A DNA stretch of 25,451 nt from SFEL01 sp045603585 (GCA_045603585.1 JAZUMK010000061.1:1-25451), one strand, 5' to 3'; positions 1 through 6,851 are shown, counted from the stretch's first letter. A program made the numbers and translations. Notes: a model not told the origin generated them from the letters alone.

Positions 1-3
1 TTT

Positions 4-79
4 GCCTCGGTAGCTCAGTTGGTAGAGCAAGGGACTGAAAATCCCTGTGTCGGTGGTTCAAGTCCACTCTGAGGCACCA
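4..79 (+). tRNA. tRNA-Phe (anticodon GAA)
   Basis: A full cloverleaf can be drawn by eye. The acceptor arms are at 4-10 and 69-75 with one G-T wobble, and the discriminator A is followed by an encoded CCA at 77-79. The anticodon stem AGGGA/TCCCT encloses the loop CTGAAAA, giving anticodon GAA for phenylalanine. The T arm contains GGTTCAAGTCC. It is the first of three closely spaced tRNA genes, and more may lie upstream of the window edge. Confidence 0.97.
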
Positions 80-83
80 TATT

Positions 84-159
84 GCGGGAGTAGCTCATTT
101 GGTAGAGCGCCGCCTTGCCAAGGCGGAGGTGGCGGGTTCGAGCCCCGTCTCCCGCTCCA
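84..159 (+). tRNA. tRNA-Gly (anticodon GCC)
   Basis: The acceptor arms GCGGGAG and CTCCCGC pair perfectly, with discriminator T and encoded CCA at 157-159. The anticodon stem CCGCC/GGCGG holds the loop TTGCCAA, so the anticodon is GCC. Only 4 bases separate it from tRNA-Phe, which suggests that both are cut from one precursor. Confidence 0.97.
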
Positions 160-176
160 TTTTTTATATGATAGTC

Positions 177-250
177 GGCACCATGGCCAAGCGGTAAGGC
201 AGAGGTCTGCAAAACCTTCATCCCCGGTTCGATTCCGGGTGGTGCCTCCA
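177..250 (+). tRNA. tRNA-Cys (anticodon GCA)
   Basis: The acceptor arms GGCACCA and TGGTGCC pair perfectly, with discriminator T and encoded CCA at 248-250. The anticodon stem GAGGT/ACCTT, with one wobble, closes the loop CTGCAAA, giving anticodon GCA for cysteine. This is the last tRNA of the array, and a terminator starts at the next base. Ten bases of its 3' end recur at 374-383. Confidence 0.97.
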
Positions 251-290
251 CTAAAACAAAAAACACCCAACAGGGTGTTTTTTGTTTTAG
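251..290 (+). terminator. Rho-independent terminator of the tRNA array
   Basis: A perfect 18-bp inverted repeat (251-268 with 273-290) closes on the 4-base loop AACA. The stem core is CACCC/GGGTG, followed by TTTTTTGTTTT. The outer stem is A/T only, so the hairpin reads as a terminator in both directions. It begins directly after the CCA of tRNA-Cys. Confidence 0.93.
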
Positions 291-321
291 TCGGGGAATA
301 TCAGCGCACGGAGGGCGCAGC
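273..321 (+). repeat. Direct repeat, copy 1 (terminator arm plus flank)
   Basis: This 49-base segment recurs at 406-454. The first 31 bases are identical and the whole matches at 46 of 49 positions, offset by 133 bp. It holds the 3' arm and T-tract of the tRNA terminator and a downstream GC-rich flank ending CGGAGGGCGCAGC. Confidence 0.9.
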
Positions 322-331
322 CCATCCGGCT

Positions 332-371
332 GCGGCCCGCAGGCCGCGTGCAGGCGCGTCTCCCGCGCCTG
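332..371. other. GC-rich double hairpin in the tRNA-galK spacer
   Basis: Two perfect short hairpins stand side by side. GCGGCC (332-337) pairs with GGCCGC (342-347) over the loop CGCA. CAGGCGCG (351-358) pairs with CGCGCCTG (364-371) over the loop TCTCC. They lie between the two direct-repeat copies and are much richer in GC than the flanks. No gene is visible; any RNA made here would be highly folded. Confidence 0.6.
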
Positions 372-373
372 TG

Positions 374-383
374 TGGTGCCTCC
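374..383 (+). repeat. Second copy of the tRNA-Cys 3' end (remnant)
   Basis: TGGTGCCTCC is identical to the last ten bases of tRNA-Cys before its final A (240-249). It is placed the same way, just upstream of a terminator hairpin. The rest of a tRNA cannot be folded here, so this is a tail remnant and not a gene. Confidence 0.6.
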
Positions 384-396
384 TGCCTTTTGCCGG

Positions 397-421
397 CACC
401 CAATCGGGTGTTTTTTGTTTT
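397..421 (+). terminator. Second, degenerate terminator copy
   Basis: CACCC (397-401) pairs with GGGTG (406-410) over the loop AATC, followed by TTTTTTGTTTT. The 3' arm and T-tract are identical to the first terminator, but the outer 5' arm has been replaced, leaving a 5-6 bp stem. It would still insulate the downstream gene from readthrough. Confidence 0.75.
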
Positions 422-454
422 AGTCGGGGAATATCATCACCCGGAGGGCGCAGC
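406..454 (+). repeat. Direct repeat, copy 2
   Basis: Partner of 273-321, identical over the first 31 bases with three mismatches afterwards. It ends about 45 bases before the putative -10 box of the galactokinase gene. Confidence 0.9.
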
Positions 455-499
455 GCAAATCTTTTATGCGGGAATGTGGCGGCGCAGTCCTATTTGGTT

Positions 500-505
500 T
501 ATAAT
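500..505 (+). promoter_or_regulatory. Putative -10 box for the galactokinase gene
   Basis: A consensus TATAAT stands 48 bases before the chosen start codon. The matching -35 position (about 477-482, TGGCGG) is poor, so the promoter is either activator-dependent or weak. A start point near 512 would exclude the upstream in-frame ATG at 508. Confidence 0.45.
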
Positions 506-542
506 TAATGCATATATTTCCAATCACATCCCCGGATATTAT

Positions 543-546
543 GAGG
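543..546 (+). promoter_or_regulatory. Ribosome binding site that decides the galK start
   Basis: GAGG stands six bases before the ATG at 553. The in-frame ATGs at 508 and 541 have no comparable site. Confidence 0.6.
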
Positions 547-552
547 TCTGTT

Positions 553-1845
553 ATGTATTCATTGGGTGAAATTAAAACCGCACTGCTGAAAGGAAAATCG
601 GACGGCAAACTTGCAGAGCTTTACGGGGCGGAGCAGGCGTGCATCTATGCCGCAGGGAAAAGGGCCGTGGAAGCAATCGAAGGGTTTAAAAGGGCGTTTC
701 ATGCCTGTGATGATATTCCTGCGGCGCTGTTCAGCAGCCCCGGCCGCACCGAGCTTGGAGGCAATCATACCGACCACCAGCGCGGACGTGTGCTGTGCGG
801 CAGCGTGGATATGGATATCCTTGCCTGCGCCGCACCCAATGACAGCGAATATATACGGGTAACATCGGCGGGCTTTGAAGAGGTTAGGGTGTCTCTCCGT
901 GAGCTTTGGCCGGCTGAAAATGAGAAGAATACCTCCGCAGCTCTTGTCAGGGGTGTGGCCTCCGCCATAAAGGGTATGGGATATGCTTTGAGCGGTATGG
1001 ATATATACCTTTCATCCCGGCTGCCCGTGGGGGCGGGATTGTCGTCATCCGCCGCCTTTGAGGTATTGCTGGGCAGCATAATGAATCATTTTTGCTGCGA
1101 TGATAAGCTGACATTTACGGATATTGCAAAGGCTGGCCGCTATGCCGAAAATGAATTTTTCGGCAAGCCCTGCGGATTGATGGACCAGATGGCCTGCGCT
1201 GCAGGGGGCATTGCCGCAATAGACTTTGCAGACCCTGAGCAGCCTGCCCTTCGCAGGGTGGAGTATGATTTTGCCTCCTGCGGGTATGCATTGTGCATAG
1301 TCGACACCCGCTCCAGCCATGCGGATCTGTCGGCAGACTATGCCGCAGTGACCGCTGAGATGAGGTCGGTTGCAGAATATTTTGGCGGCAAAGTGCTGCG
1401 GGATGTGAAGGAAACTGAGTTCATGGCGAATATAAAGCCGCTGCGTTCTGCCCTGGGGGACAGGGCGGTGCTGAGGGCAATGCACTTTTATCAGGATGAC
1501 AGGCGGGCGGCGATGCAGGCGGAAGCCCTTGAGCAGGGAGACTTTGACAGGTTTCTGAGCCTTGTGAATGAATCGGGAGTATCCTCCGCAACGCTGTTGC
1601 AGAACAACTGGACAATCGCAGACACGCGAAACCAGGCCATAGCTGTCGCCATAGCGGTTGGCAAAAGGCTGCTGAATGGCACAGGAGCCATCAGGGTGCA
1701 TGGCGGCGGCTTTGCAGGCACTGTGCAGGCATATGTGCCCTGCGACAGGGTGGAAGCTTTCCGATGGGGAATGGAAGAAGTGTTTGGCGAGGGCTGCTGT
1801 CACGTTACAAAAATAAGGTCCTTTGGATGTACTCTGGTACAATAG
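553..1845 (+). CDS. galK: Galactokinase (GHMP kinase family)
   Basis: The enzyme phosphorylates galactose to galactose 1-phosphate with ATP in the cytosol, the first step of the Leloir pathway. At 430 aa it fits the longer galactokinases of Clostridia. The substrate-binding signature is at residues 63-76 (PGRTELGGNHTDH-type). The GHMP ATP loop LPVGAGLSSSAA is at 157-168, the likely catalytic Asp211 lies in CGLMDQ, and the C-terminal GHMP motif GGGFAG is at 384-389. The start at 553 is chosen for its GAGG site; two upstream ATGs lack one, and the -10 box at 500-505 argues against 508. No galT, galE or sugar transporter is adjacent, so the gene stands outside a gal operon here. The signature differs from the common GRVNLIGEHTDY form, but this seems normal for the clostridial subgroup. 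Another GHMP sugar kinase is possible but less likely. Confidence 0.88.
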   Translation: MYSLGEIKTALLKGKSDGKLAELYGAEQACIYAAGKRAVEAIEGFKRAFHACDDIPAALFSSPGRTELGGNHTDHQRGRVLCGSVDMDILACAAPNDSEYIRVTSAGFEEVRVSLRELWPAENEKNTSAALVRGVASAIKGMGYALSGMDIYLSSRLPVGAGLSSSAAFEVLLGSIMNHFCCDDKLTFTDIAKAGRYAENEFFGKPCGLMDQMACAAGGIAAIDFADPEQPALRRVEYDFASCGYALCIVDTRSSHADLSADYAAVTAEMRSVAEYFGGKVLRDVKETEFMANIKPLRSALGDRAVLRAMHFYQDDRRAAMQAEALEQGDFDRFLSLVNESGVSSATLLQNNWTIADTRNQAIAVAIAVGKRLLNGTGAIRVHGGGFAGTVQAYVPCDRVEAFRWGMEEVFGEGCCHVTKIRSFGCTLVQ

Positions 1846-1857
1846 GGCAAAAAACTG

Positions 1858-1863
1858 TATAAT
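1858..1863 (+). promoter_or_regulatory. Putative -10 box for the thioesterase gene
   Basis: A consensus TATAAT sits 33 bases before the start at 1896, in the 50-base gap after galK. The -35 region (CTGGTA near 1834) matches weakly. No terminator separates the two genes, so cotranscription with galK is also possible. Confidence 0.45.
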
Positions 1864-1880
1864 AAAATCATACTCTGCAA

Positions 1881-1885
1881 AAGGA
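1881..1885 (+). promoter_or_regulatory. Ribosome binding site that decides the thioesterase start
   Basis: AAGGA lies ten bases before the ATG at 1896. The in-frame GTG at 1887 is only one base away from it, too close to be used. Confidence 0.55.
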
Positions 1886-1895
1886 AGTGCATAGA

Positions 1896-2624
1896 ATGCG
1901 CCGACAGAACGGTATATATGAGAAAATTCAGGAGATATCCTTCTCCATGTGCGATTTTACCCAGCGGCTCAAGCCCTCCGAGCTGCTTTGCCTTACCTCC
2001 GACCTTGCGGGGGAGGATTATGGCGACAGAGGCCTGCCCCATGATAAGCTGGCAGAAGAGGGGTATGTATTCCTTGTATCAAGAGTAAGGTTTTCCATTA
2101 AGCGAAACATACGCGCAGAGGAGCGTGTAAAGCTGATTACATATGAGCGCAGGCTTGCGGGTCCCTTCTGCATAAGGGATTACATAATTGAGGATGAAAA
2201 GGGAGAGCAGATAATTGCCGGCCGTTCCGCGTGGATACTCTGCGATCCCAATACCCGAAGAATACTCAGGCCTTCCTCTTTTCCCTACGAAATACAGAAC
2301 CACGAGGATATCGAGATACCGGTGGGCGAGCCGGATAAGCTGAAGCATCCTGAGAGCATGGAACTGCTGGGGGAGCGCAGGGTGGTGTATTCCGACCTTG
2401 ACGGCAACGGCCATGTGAATAACTCGGTTTATGGGGATATGGCATGTGATGTGCTGCCCATGGAGCTGTTCGAAGGGGAGCTTAAGGAATTTGCTATAAA
2501 TTTCGTAAAGGAAGCGAAAATGGGGGATACCATTACCCTTTACGGAGGCCGGAGCGAAAACAGCCATACAGTTGCAGGCTACATAGGCGAGGCGCTGTGC
2601 TTTGAATGTGCCTTTGTGTTTTAA
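1896..2624 (+). CDS. Acyl-ACP thioesterase (FatA/FatB-like)
   Basis: This family hydrolyses acyl-acyl carrier protein, releasing free fatty acids from fatty acid synthesis in the cytosol. The 242-aa product has the double hot-dog layout. The N-terminal half contains the segment around YVFLVSRVRFSIKR. The C-terminal half carries the family active-site stretch with Asp169, Asn171, His173 and Asn175 (DGNGHVNN), matching the Asn/His pair known in plant and bacterial acyl-ACP thioesterases. ATG 1896 is preferred over GTG 1887 because of ribosome-site spacing. In anaerobic Firmicutes such enzymes are thought to adjust fatty acid pools; the specific chain length cannot be read from the sequence. No other lipid genes are nearby. 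Confidence 0.85.
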   Translation: MRRQNGIYEKIQEISFSMCDFTQRLKPSELLCLTSDLAGEDYGDRGLPHDKLAEEGYVFLVSRVRFSIKRNIRAEERVKLITYERRLAGPFCIRDYIIEDEKGEQIIAGRSAWILCDPNTRRILRPSSFPYEIQNHEDIEIPVGEPDKLKHPESMELLGERRVVYSDLDGNGHVNNSVYGDMACDVLPMELFEGELKEFAINFVKEAKMGDTITLYGGRSENSHTVAGYIGEALCFECAFVF

Positions 2625-2669
2625 TAAATACATATCAAAAATAAAAATCAATGCCAAGGAGGGTATAAC

Positions 2670-3491
2670 ATGTACACTTTCCACCAATACCAAGAAAGTG
2701 CCCGATACATTCGTGAATGTCTGGACGGCTTTGAGCCGGAACTGCTGATGATACTGGGCAGCGGTCTGGGCGGCCTTGCTCAGAAGGTGGAGCAGCCCAT
2801 ATGCATACCCTATGGGGACATACCCTACTTTAAGCGCAGCACTGCCATCGGCCATGTGGGCAGGTTTGTTGCAGGCAGGTTTGGCGGCAAGAATGTGCTT
2901 ATGATGCAGGGCCGTCTTCATGCCTACGAGGGCCATACCATGGAAGAGGTGGCATATCCTGTGCGTGTGGCAGGGCTGCTGGGCGTAAAGAAGCTCATCG
3001 TGACCAATGCGGCAGGCGGCGTAAACCTTAAGTTTGCCGGCGGCACCCTTATGGTGATGAGCGACTATATCAAGTTTACCCTTGGCAATCCCCTCATCGG
3101 GGAGAACATTCCGGAATTCGGCGAGAGGTTCCCGGATATGACCTACGCCTTTGATAAGGAATACCGCAGGCTGTTCAAGCAGGCGGCGGCAGACCTTGGG
3201 GACAATGTGGAAGAGGGCGTGTATTTTTACATGACAGGCCCCCAGTACGAAACCCCCGCCGAGATAAGGGCCATACGCACCCTTGGCGGAGATGCGGTGG
3301 GCATGAGCACCGTCCCGGAAGTTATCGCGGCAAACCAGATGGGCATGAGGATACTGGGCGTATCTCTGGTTACCAATATGGCAGCCGGCGTGCTGGATCA
3401 GCCCCTGTCAGGGGATGAGGTGATCGCCGCGGGGGAAGCGGCAGCAGAACGGTTTGAAAGCATCATGACGGCGTTTGTGGAAAGGATGTAA
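2670..3491 (+). CDS. punA: Purine nucleoside phosphorylase (trimeric type)
   Basis: The enzyme splits inosine, guanosine and their deoxy forms with phosphate into base plus (deoxy)ribose 1-phosphate, in purine salvage. At 273 aa it has the usual length of the trimeric PNP/MTAP family. GSGLG at residues 30-34 forms the phosphate-binding loop. GRLHAYEG and NAAGGVN follow, and the signature YETPAEIR begins at Tyr193. MSTVPE and VTNMAAG (Asn236, the likely purine-binding Asn) complete the site. A strong AAGGAGGG at 2656-2663 precedes the ATG by six bases. The HD-domain gene follows after three bases, with its ribosome site inside the end of punA, so the two form an operon. The Bacillus name for this enzyme is pupG. 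Confidence 0.95.
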   Translation: MYTFHQYQESARYIRECLDGFEPELLMILGSGLGGLAQKVEQPICIPYGDIPYFKRSTAIGHVGRFVAGRFGGKNVLMMQGRLHAYEGHTMEEVAYPVRVAGLLGVKKLIVTNAAGGVNLKFAGGTLMVMSDYIKFTLGNPLIGENIPEFGERFPDMTYAFDKEYRRLFKQAAADLGDNVEEGVYFYMTGPQYETPAEIRAIRTLGGDAVGMSTVPEVIAANQMGMRILGVSLVTNMAAGVLDQPLSGDEVIAAGEAAAERFESIMTAFVERM

Positions 3492-3494
3492 TTT

Positions 3495-4157
3495 ATGCAT
3501 ATTACTGCTGAACAGGTAAAAAACAGCCCCGTTATCCGCACATATATCAAAAAGGCGGATGAATCCCTTACCGCCCTTGGCTATACCGAGCACAGCTTTG
3601 CCCATGTTACCAAGGTTGCAGTGGAAGCAAAGCGCATACTCAAGGCGCTGGGCAGAAGCGAGCGGGAACAGGAGCTTGCGGAGATCGCAGGCTACATGCA
3701 TGACATAGGCAACGTTGTAAACAGGGCGGATCATGCCCAGAGCGGCGCCGTAATGGCCTTCCGCATACTGGATCACATGGGCATGGACCCTGAGGATATC
3801 GCGGATGTTATCACCGCCATAGGCAATCACGACGAGGGAACGGCAAGGCCGGTAAGCGATATTGCCGCTGCGCTGATACTTGCGGACAAGGGCGACGTGC
3901 GCTATACCCGCGTGCGCAATATGAAAAAAGAGGATTTCGACATACATGACAGGGTAAATTACTCTGTAAAAAAGAGCGACCTTATCATAGATGCGGAATC
4001 CAGAACCATTACCCTTGTGCTTACCATCGATACGGACTTCTGTGCCGTGATGGATTACTTTGAGATATTCATGGGCCGCATGCTGCTGTGCCGCAAGGCC
4101 GCCGAGCGATTGGGCATGGAATTCAGCATAGTGATAAACGAACAGGTTATACTGTAA
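3495..4157 (+). CDS. HD-domain phosphohydrolase, unknown substrate
   Basis: This 220-aa cytosolic protein belongs to the HD superfamily of metal-dependent phosphohydrolases. His33 and His37 sit in an HSxxH motif, the defining His69-Asp70 pair is in GYMHDIGN, and further metal ligands are likely at His80 (ADHAQSG), at the His of GNHDEG, and at the Asp of ILADKGD. Residues from about 160 on form a separate C-terminal region with a TLVLTIDTDF strand. AAAGGA at 3481-3486 serves as its ribosome site and overlaps the end of punA, implying cotranslation. A role in nucleotide breakdown is suggested only by this pairing. Its end lies 2 bp from the stop codon of the convergent - strand gene. Confidence 0.8.
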   Translation: MHITAEQVKNSPVIRTYIKKADESLTALGYTEHSFAHVTKVAVEAKRILKALGRSEREQELAEIAGYMHDIGNVVNRADHAQSGAVMAFRILDHMGMDPEDIADVITAIGNHDEGTARPVSDIAAALILADKGDVRYTRVRNMKKEDFDIHDRVNYSVKKSDLIIDAESRTITLVLTIDTDFCAVMDYFEIFMGRMLLCRKAAERLGMEFSIVINEQVIL

Positions 4158-4159
4158 AA

Positions 4160-5167
4160 TCACACCTCGGCTATGTCCGAGATAAGCCCATCTTCAAAAC
4201 TGAACTCATACAGACGCGCGCTGCTGAGCCTGTTTCCTTCTATGGATATGAGGCCCAGCAGCGCGCCGCTTTTATCCGAAAGGGGCGGGCGGCAGGTGTG
4301 ATAATTTCCCAGGAAATCCCTTATTTCGCCAAAAGACGTGCTTTGTCTGAGACCAGGGGAAAGATAGCTCAGCGCTTCCTTCTCAAAGCCCTCCCGCACA
4401 GCCTCTGCAAAGGCCAGTATCAGCATGGCGCTGCTGTTTGGAAAAGCATAGCTGCGGGTGAAAAAGCCGGTTTCTGTACAACCGGCCGAAAATTCACCTG
4501 CCGAGTATACGTATTTTGTTCGCCGCTGATGCCCCATGGAGGTGTTCATGTTTTGTATTGCGGCGATGCAGTCCTGCTCAAGAAATATCTCGTTTGCGGA
4601 TATTTCCAGTACCGCATCGTTATTGCTGTCCAGCAGAAGCAGGTGAGAGAGGTCTTTATCGTGGGTGGTGACGGCGGCAAACTGCCTTGATGCGGCGGTG
4701 TACAGGGCAAGGGTACCGTAATCCCCCTGTCCAAGGGAAATGCAGGAGGAACGCGCGTCGTCCTCGATCAGCAGCCGGATACCGCCTTCCCGATAAAGGG
4801 TGAGGGTGCGGCGGGTGCGGCCGCAGGAAAAGCTCAGCTGATCCAGCTGAGTTGGGAAATCGGCCGGCTGTACGGCTTTGCTTCCGCCCACAAAGCTCAC
4901 CTCATATACTCCGCCGGGCCAGGCGCAAAGCTCCACATTGTCGCCCTGAGGAGGCAGGGCAGTCCCCTGCTGCAGGGTAAGCTTTCGCAATGTGGGGAAG
5001 CCTGCCATATTCAGAGGCGTGGCACAGATATAATAATCCCCAGTATCCCCCGCAGGCATTGCCACATGGGAGCCGGGGCAGCATTCTCCCAGTATCTGTC
5101 CGTTTACCTCAATAAGGGAATGAAACTCCGAGCGTATTACTATAAGGGGAACAGGGGATTGATACAT
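4160..5167 (-). CDS. Conserved-looking hypothetical protein, 335 aa
   Basis: I do not recognise a named family. The product has no signal peptide or membrane segment. The first 230 residues look rich in short beta strands with many Gly and Pro turns. The last 95 residues (from about 240) are mainly helical, with the stretch EALSYLSPGLRQS followed by strand-like ARLYEFSFEDGLISDI. The ATG at 5165-5167 has a good GGAGG (5172-5176 on the - strand) four bases upstream. The gene is the only clear protein gene on this strand. It is divergent from asnS over a 179-bp gap and convergent with the HD gene, ending 2 bp from it. A matching ribosome site, full-length frame and codon use like its neighbours support a real gene. 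Confidence 0.75.
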   Translation of the reverse strand: MYQSPVPLIVIRSEFHSLIEVNGQILGECCPGSHVAMPAGDTGDYYICATPLNMAGFPTLRKLTLQQGTALPPQGDNVELCAWPGGVYEVSFVGGSKAVQPADFPTQLDQLSFSCGRTRRTLTLYREGGIRLLIEDDARSSCISLGQGDYGTLALYTAASRQFAAVTTHDKDLSHLLLLDSNNDAVLEISANEIFLEQDCIAAIQNMNTSMGHQRRTKYVYSAGEFSAGCTETGFFTRSYAFPNSSAMLILAFAEAVREGFEKEALSYLSPGLRQSTSFGEIRDFLGNYHTCRPPLSDKSGALLGLISIEGNRLSSARLYEFSFEDGLISDIAEV

Positions 5168-5283
5168 AGGGCCTCCGGGTATGAATTGTGATTATTTTTA
5201 TGTTTACGGAAGGGGAAAATATCCATTGAGACGAAAATATAGACAGAACTGCGGTTTTGTGGCCGGTTTGTTCACCCTTTGCC

Positions 5284-5312
5284 TTGCAAAATAGTCACGG
5301 CGGGATTATAAT
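5284..5312 (+). promoter_or_regulatory. Sigma-A promoter of asnS
   Basis: TTGCAA (5284-5289), 17 bp, then TATAAT (5307-5312). Transcription would begin near 5319, leaving a leader of only about 28 bases. That is too short for a T-box, and no T-box sequence is visible in the gap. Confidence 0.85.
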
Positions 5313-5333
5313 GTCAGATGATTGTTTTTTATA

Positions 5334-5340
5334 TTGGAGG
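5334..5340 (+). promoter_or_regulatory. Ribosome binding site that decides the asnS start
   Basis: TTGGAGG stands six bases before ATG 5347. The frame is open upstream to 5257, but that region holds the promoter and no ribosome site. Confidence 0.85.
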
Positions 5341-5346
5341 TTTCTC

Positions 5347-6726
5347 ATGATAAGACTGTGCGAACTTATGAAGGATCCCGCAAAGTACGCGGGCGAAGTG
5401 GAAATTGCCGGTTGGGTGCGTACCGTACGCGACAGCAAGAATATCGGCTTTATCGAGCTGGCAGACGGCTCCTGCTTCAGGAACGTTCAGGTAGTCTATG
5501 AGAATAATATACCCGAAGAGACCCTTCGCAAGATAAACACCGGCTGTGCCATCAGGGTGCAGGGCGTTCTTGTGCTTACCCCCGAGGCAAAGCAGCCCTT
5601 TGAGGTAAAGGCAAATGAAATCACCATCGAAGGTCTCTGCGACAGCAGCTATCCCATGCAGAAGAAGCGCCACAGCCTTGAGTATCTGCGCACCATGCAG
5701 CATCTCAGGCCCCGCACAAATACTTTCCAGGCCACCTTCCGCGTACGCAATGTTGTGGCTCAGGCTATTCATCGCTTCTTCGATGACAATGGCTTCCTGT
5801 ATGTCCACACCCCCATCATCACCGCCAGCGACTGTGAGGGCGCAGGCGAGATGTTCCGCGTAACCACTCTGGATATGGACAACCTGCCCAAGACCGAGGA
5901 CGGCGCAGTTGACTATTCCAAGGATTTCTTCGGCACCAGCGCAAACCTCACCGTAAGCGGCCAGCTGTACGGCGAAGCATATGCCCTTGCTTTCCGCGAT
6001 ATCTACACCTTTGGCCCCACCTTCCGCGCCGAGCAGAGCTACACTGCCCGCCACGCCGCAGAGTTCTGGATGGTAGAGCCCGAAATGGCCTTCTGCGACC
6101 TGAAGGGCTATCTGGATGTTGCGGAAGCCATGGTAAAGTACATCATCCGCACTGTAATGGAACGCTGCCCCGACGAGCTGAATTTCTTCAACAGCTTTGT
6201 GGATAAGGGATTGCTGGAGCGTCTCAACAACGTTGCCAACAGCGACTTTGCCCGCATCACCTACACCGAGGCGGTTGAGATACTCAAGAACAGCGGCGCA
6301 TCCTTTGAATATCCCGTTGAATGGGGTGCAGACCTGCAGACCGAGCACGAACGCTATCTTACCGAGCAGGTTTACAAGCGTCCCGTATTCGTTACCGATT
6401 ATCCCAAGGACATCAAGGCATTCTATATGCGCCTGAATGACGACGGCAAGACCGTTGCCGCAGCAGATCTGCTGGTTCCCGGCGTAGGCGAGATCATCGG
6501 CGGCAGCCAGCGTGAAGAGCGCCTTGAGGTGCTGGAGCAGCGCATGGAAGAAATGGGCCTCAACGCAGCGGATTACGATTGGTATCTTGACCTTCGCAAG
6601 TACGGCGGCGTAAAGCACGCAGGCTACGGTCTGGGCTTTGAGCGCATGGTAATGTATGTAACCGGCATGGCAAACATCCGCGACGTACTGCCCTTCCCCC
6701 GCACCACCGGCAGCCTGGAAATGTAA
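5347..6726 (+). CDS. asnS: Asparaginyl-tRNA synthetase
   Basis: This class II synthetase charges tRNA-Asn with asparagine using ATP. The 459-aa product has the expected order: an N-terminal OB-fold anticodon-binding domain (about 10-100, with VEIAGWVRTVRDSKN) and then the catalytic domain. Motif 2 starts at Phe226 (FRAEQSYTARHAAEF) and motif 3 is GFERM at 430-434. KDFFG and LTVSGQLYGEAYAL are typical of AsnRS and separate it from AspRS and LysRS. The start at 5347 is fixed by the promoter and TTGGAGG site. It is transcribed alone, with its own promoter and a strong terminator. Its codon use is as biased as that of rpoB, unlike the flanking genes, which implies high expression. Confidence 0.96.
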   Translation: MIRLCELMKDPAKYAGEVEIAGWVRTVRDSKNIGFIELADGSCFRNVQVVYENNIPEETLRKINTGCAIRVQGVLVLTPEAKQPFEVKANEITIEGLCDSSYPMQKKRHSLEYLRTMQHLRPRTNTFQATFRVRNVVAQAIHRFFDDNGFLYVHTPIITASDCEGAGEMFRVTTLDMDNLPKTEDGAVDYSKDFFGTSANLTVSGQLYGEAYALAFRDIYTFGPTFRAEQSYTARHAAEFWMVEPEMAFCDLKGYLDVAEAMVKYIIRTVMERCPDELNFFNSFVDKGLLERLNNVANSDFARITYTEAVEILKNSGASFEYPVEWGADLQTEHERYLTEQVYKRPVFVTDYPKDIKAFYMRLNDDGKTVAAADLLVPGVGEIIGGSQREERLEVLEQRMEEMGLNAADYDWYLDLRKYGGVKHAGYGLGFERMVMYVTGMANIRDVLPFPRTTGSLEM

Positions 6727-6777
6727 CGCAGCGTATTTCGCCAAATGCGGATGGAAAGCCTCATATGTAATAATAGA

Positions 6778-6804
6778 GCCGTCGGCTTTTGCCGGCGGCT
6801 TTTT
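6778..6804 (+). terminator. Rho-independent terminator of asnS
   Basis: A nine-bp stem (6778-6786 with 6791-6799, one G-T wobble) over a TTTT loop, followed by TTTTT, 51 bases after the asnS stop codon. Confidence 0.93.
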
Positions 6805-6851
6805 GCATGGCGGGTATAGATAATACAAATGCAGCATAATATTTAACCTAC

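Noticed and set aside
251..454. A CRISPR array from the repeated terminator unit
   Set aside because: Only two copies, one of them diverged, and the repeat is a terminator arm; no cas genes in the window.
47..508. Open frames across the tRNA genes and the repeat spacer
   Set aside because: They read through tRNA-Gly, tRNA-Cys and both terminators. The repeated peptide segment is only the direct repeat translated.
4088..4690. A 200-codon + strand frame overlapping the HD gene end
   Set aside because: It is antisense to the - strand gene for most of its length and has no ribosome site; the - strand frame has a good one.
5200..5346. A T-box riboswitch before asnS
   Set aside because: The promoter leaves a leader of about 28 bases, and the T-box core sequence and specifier hairpin are absent.
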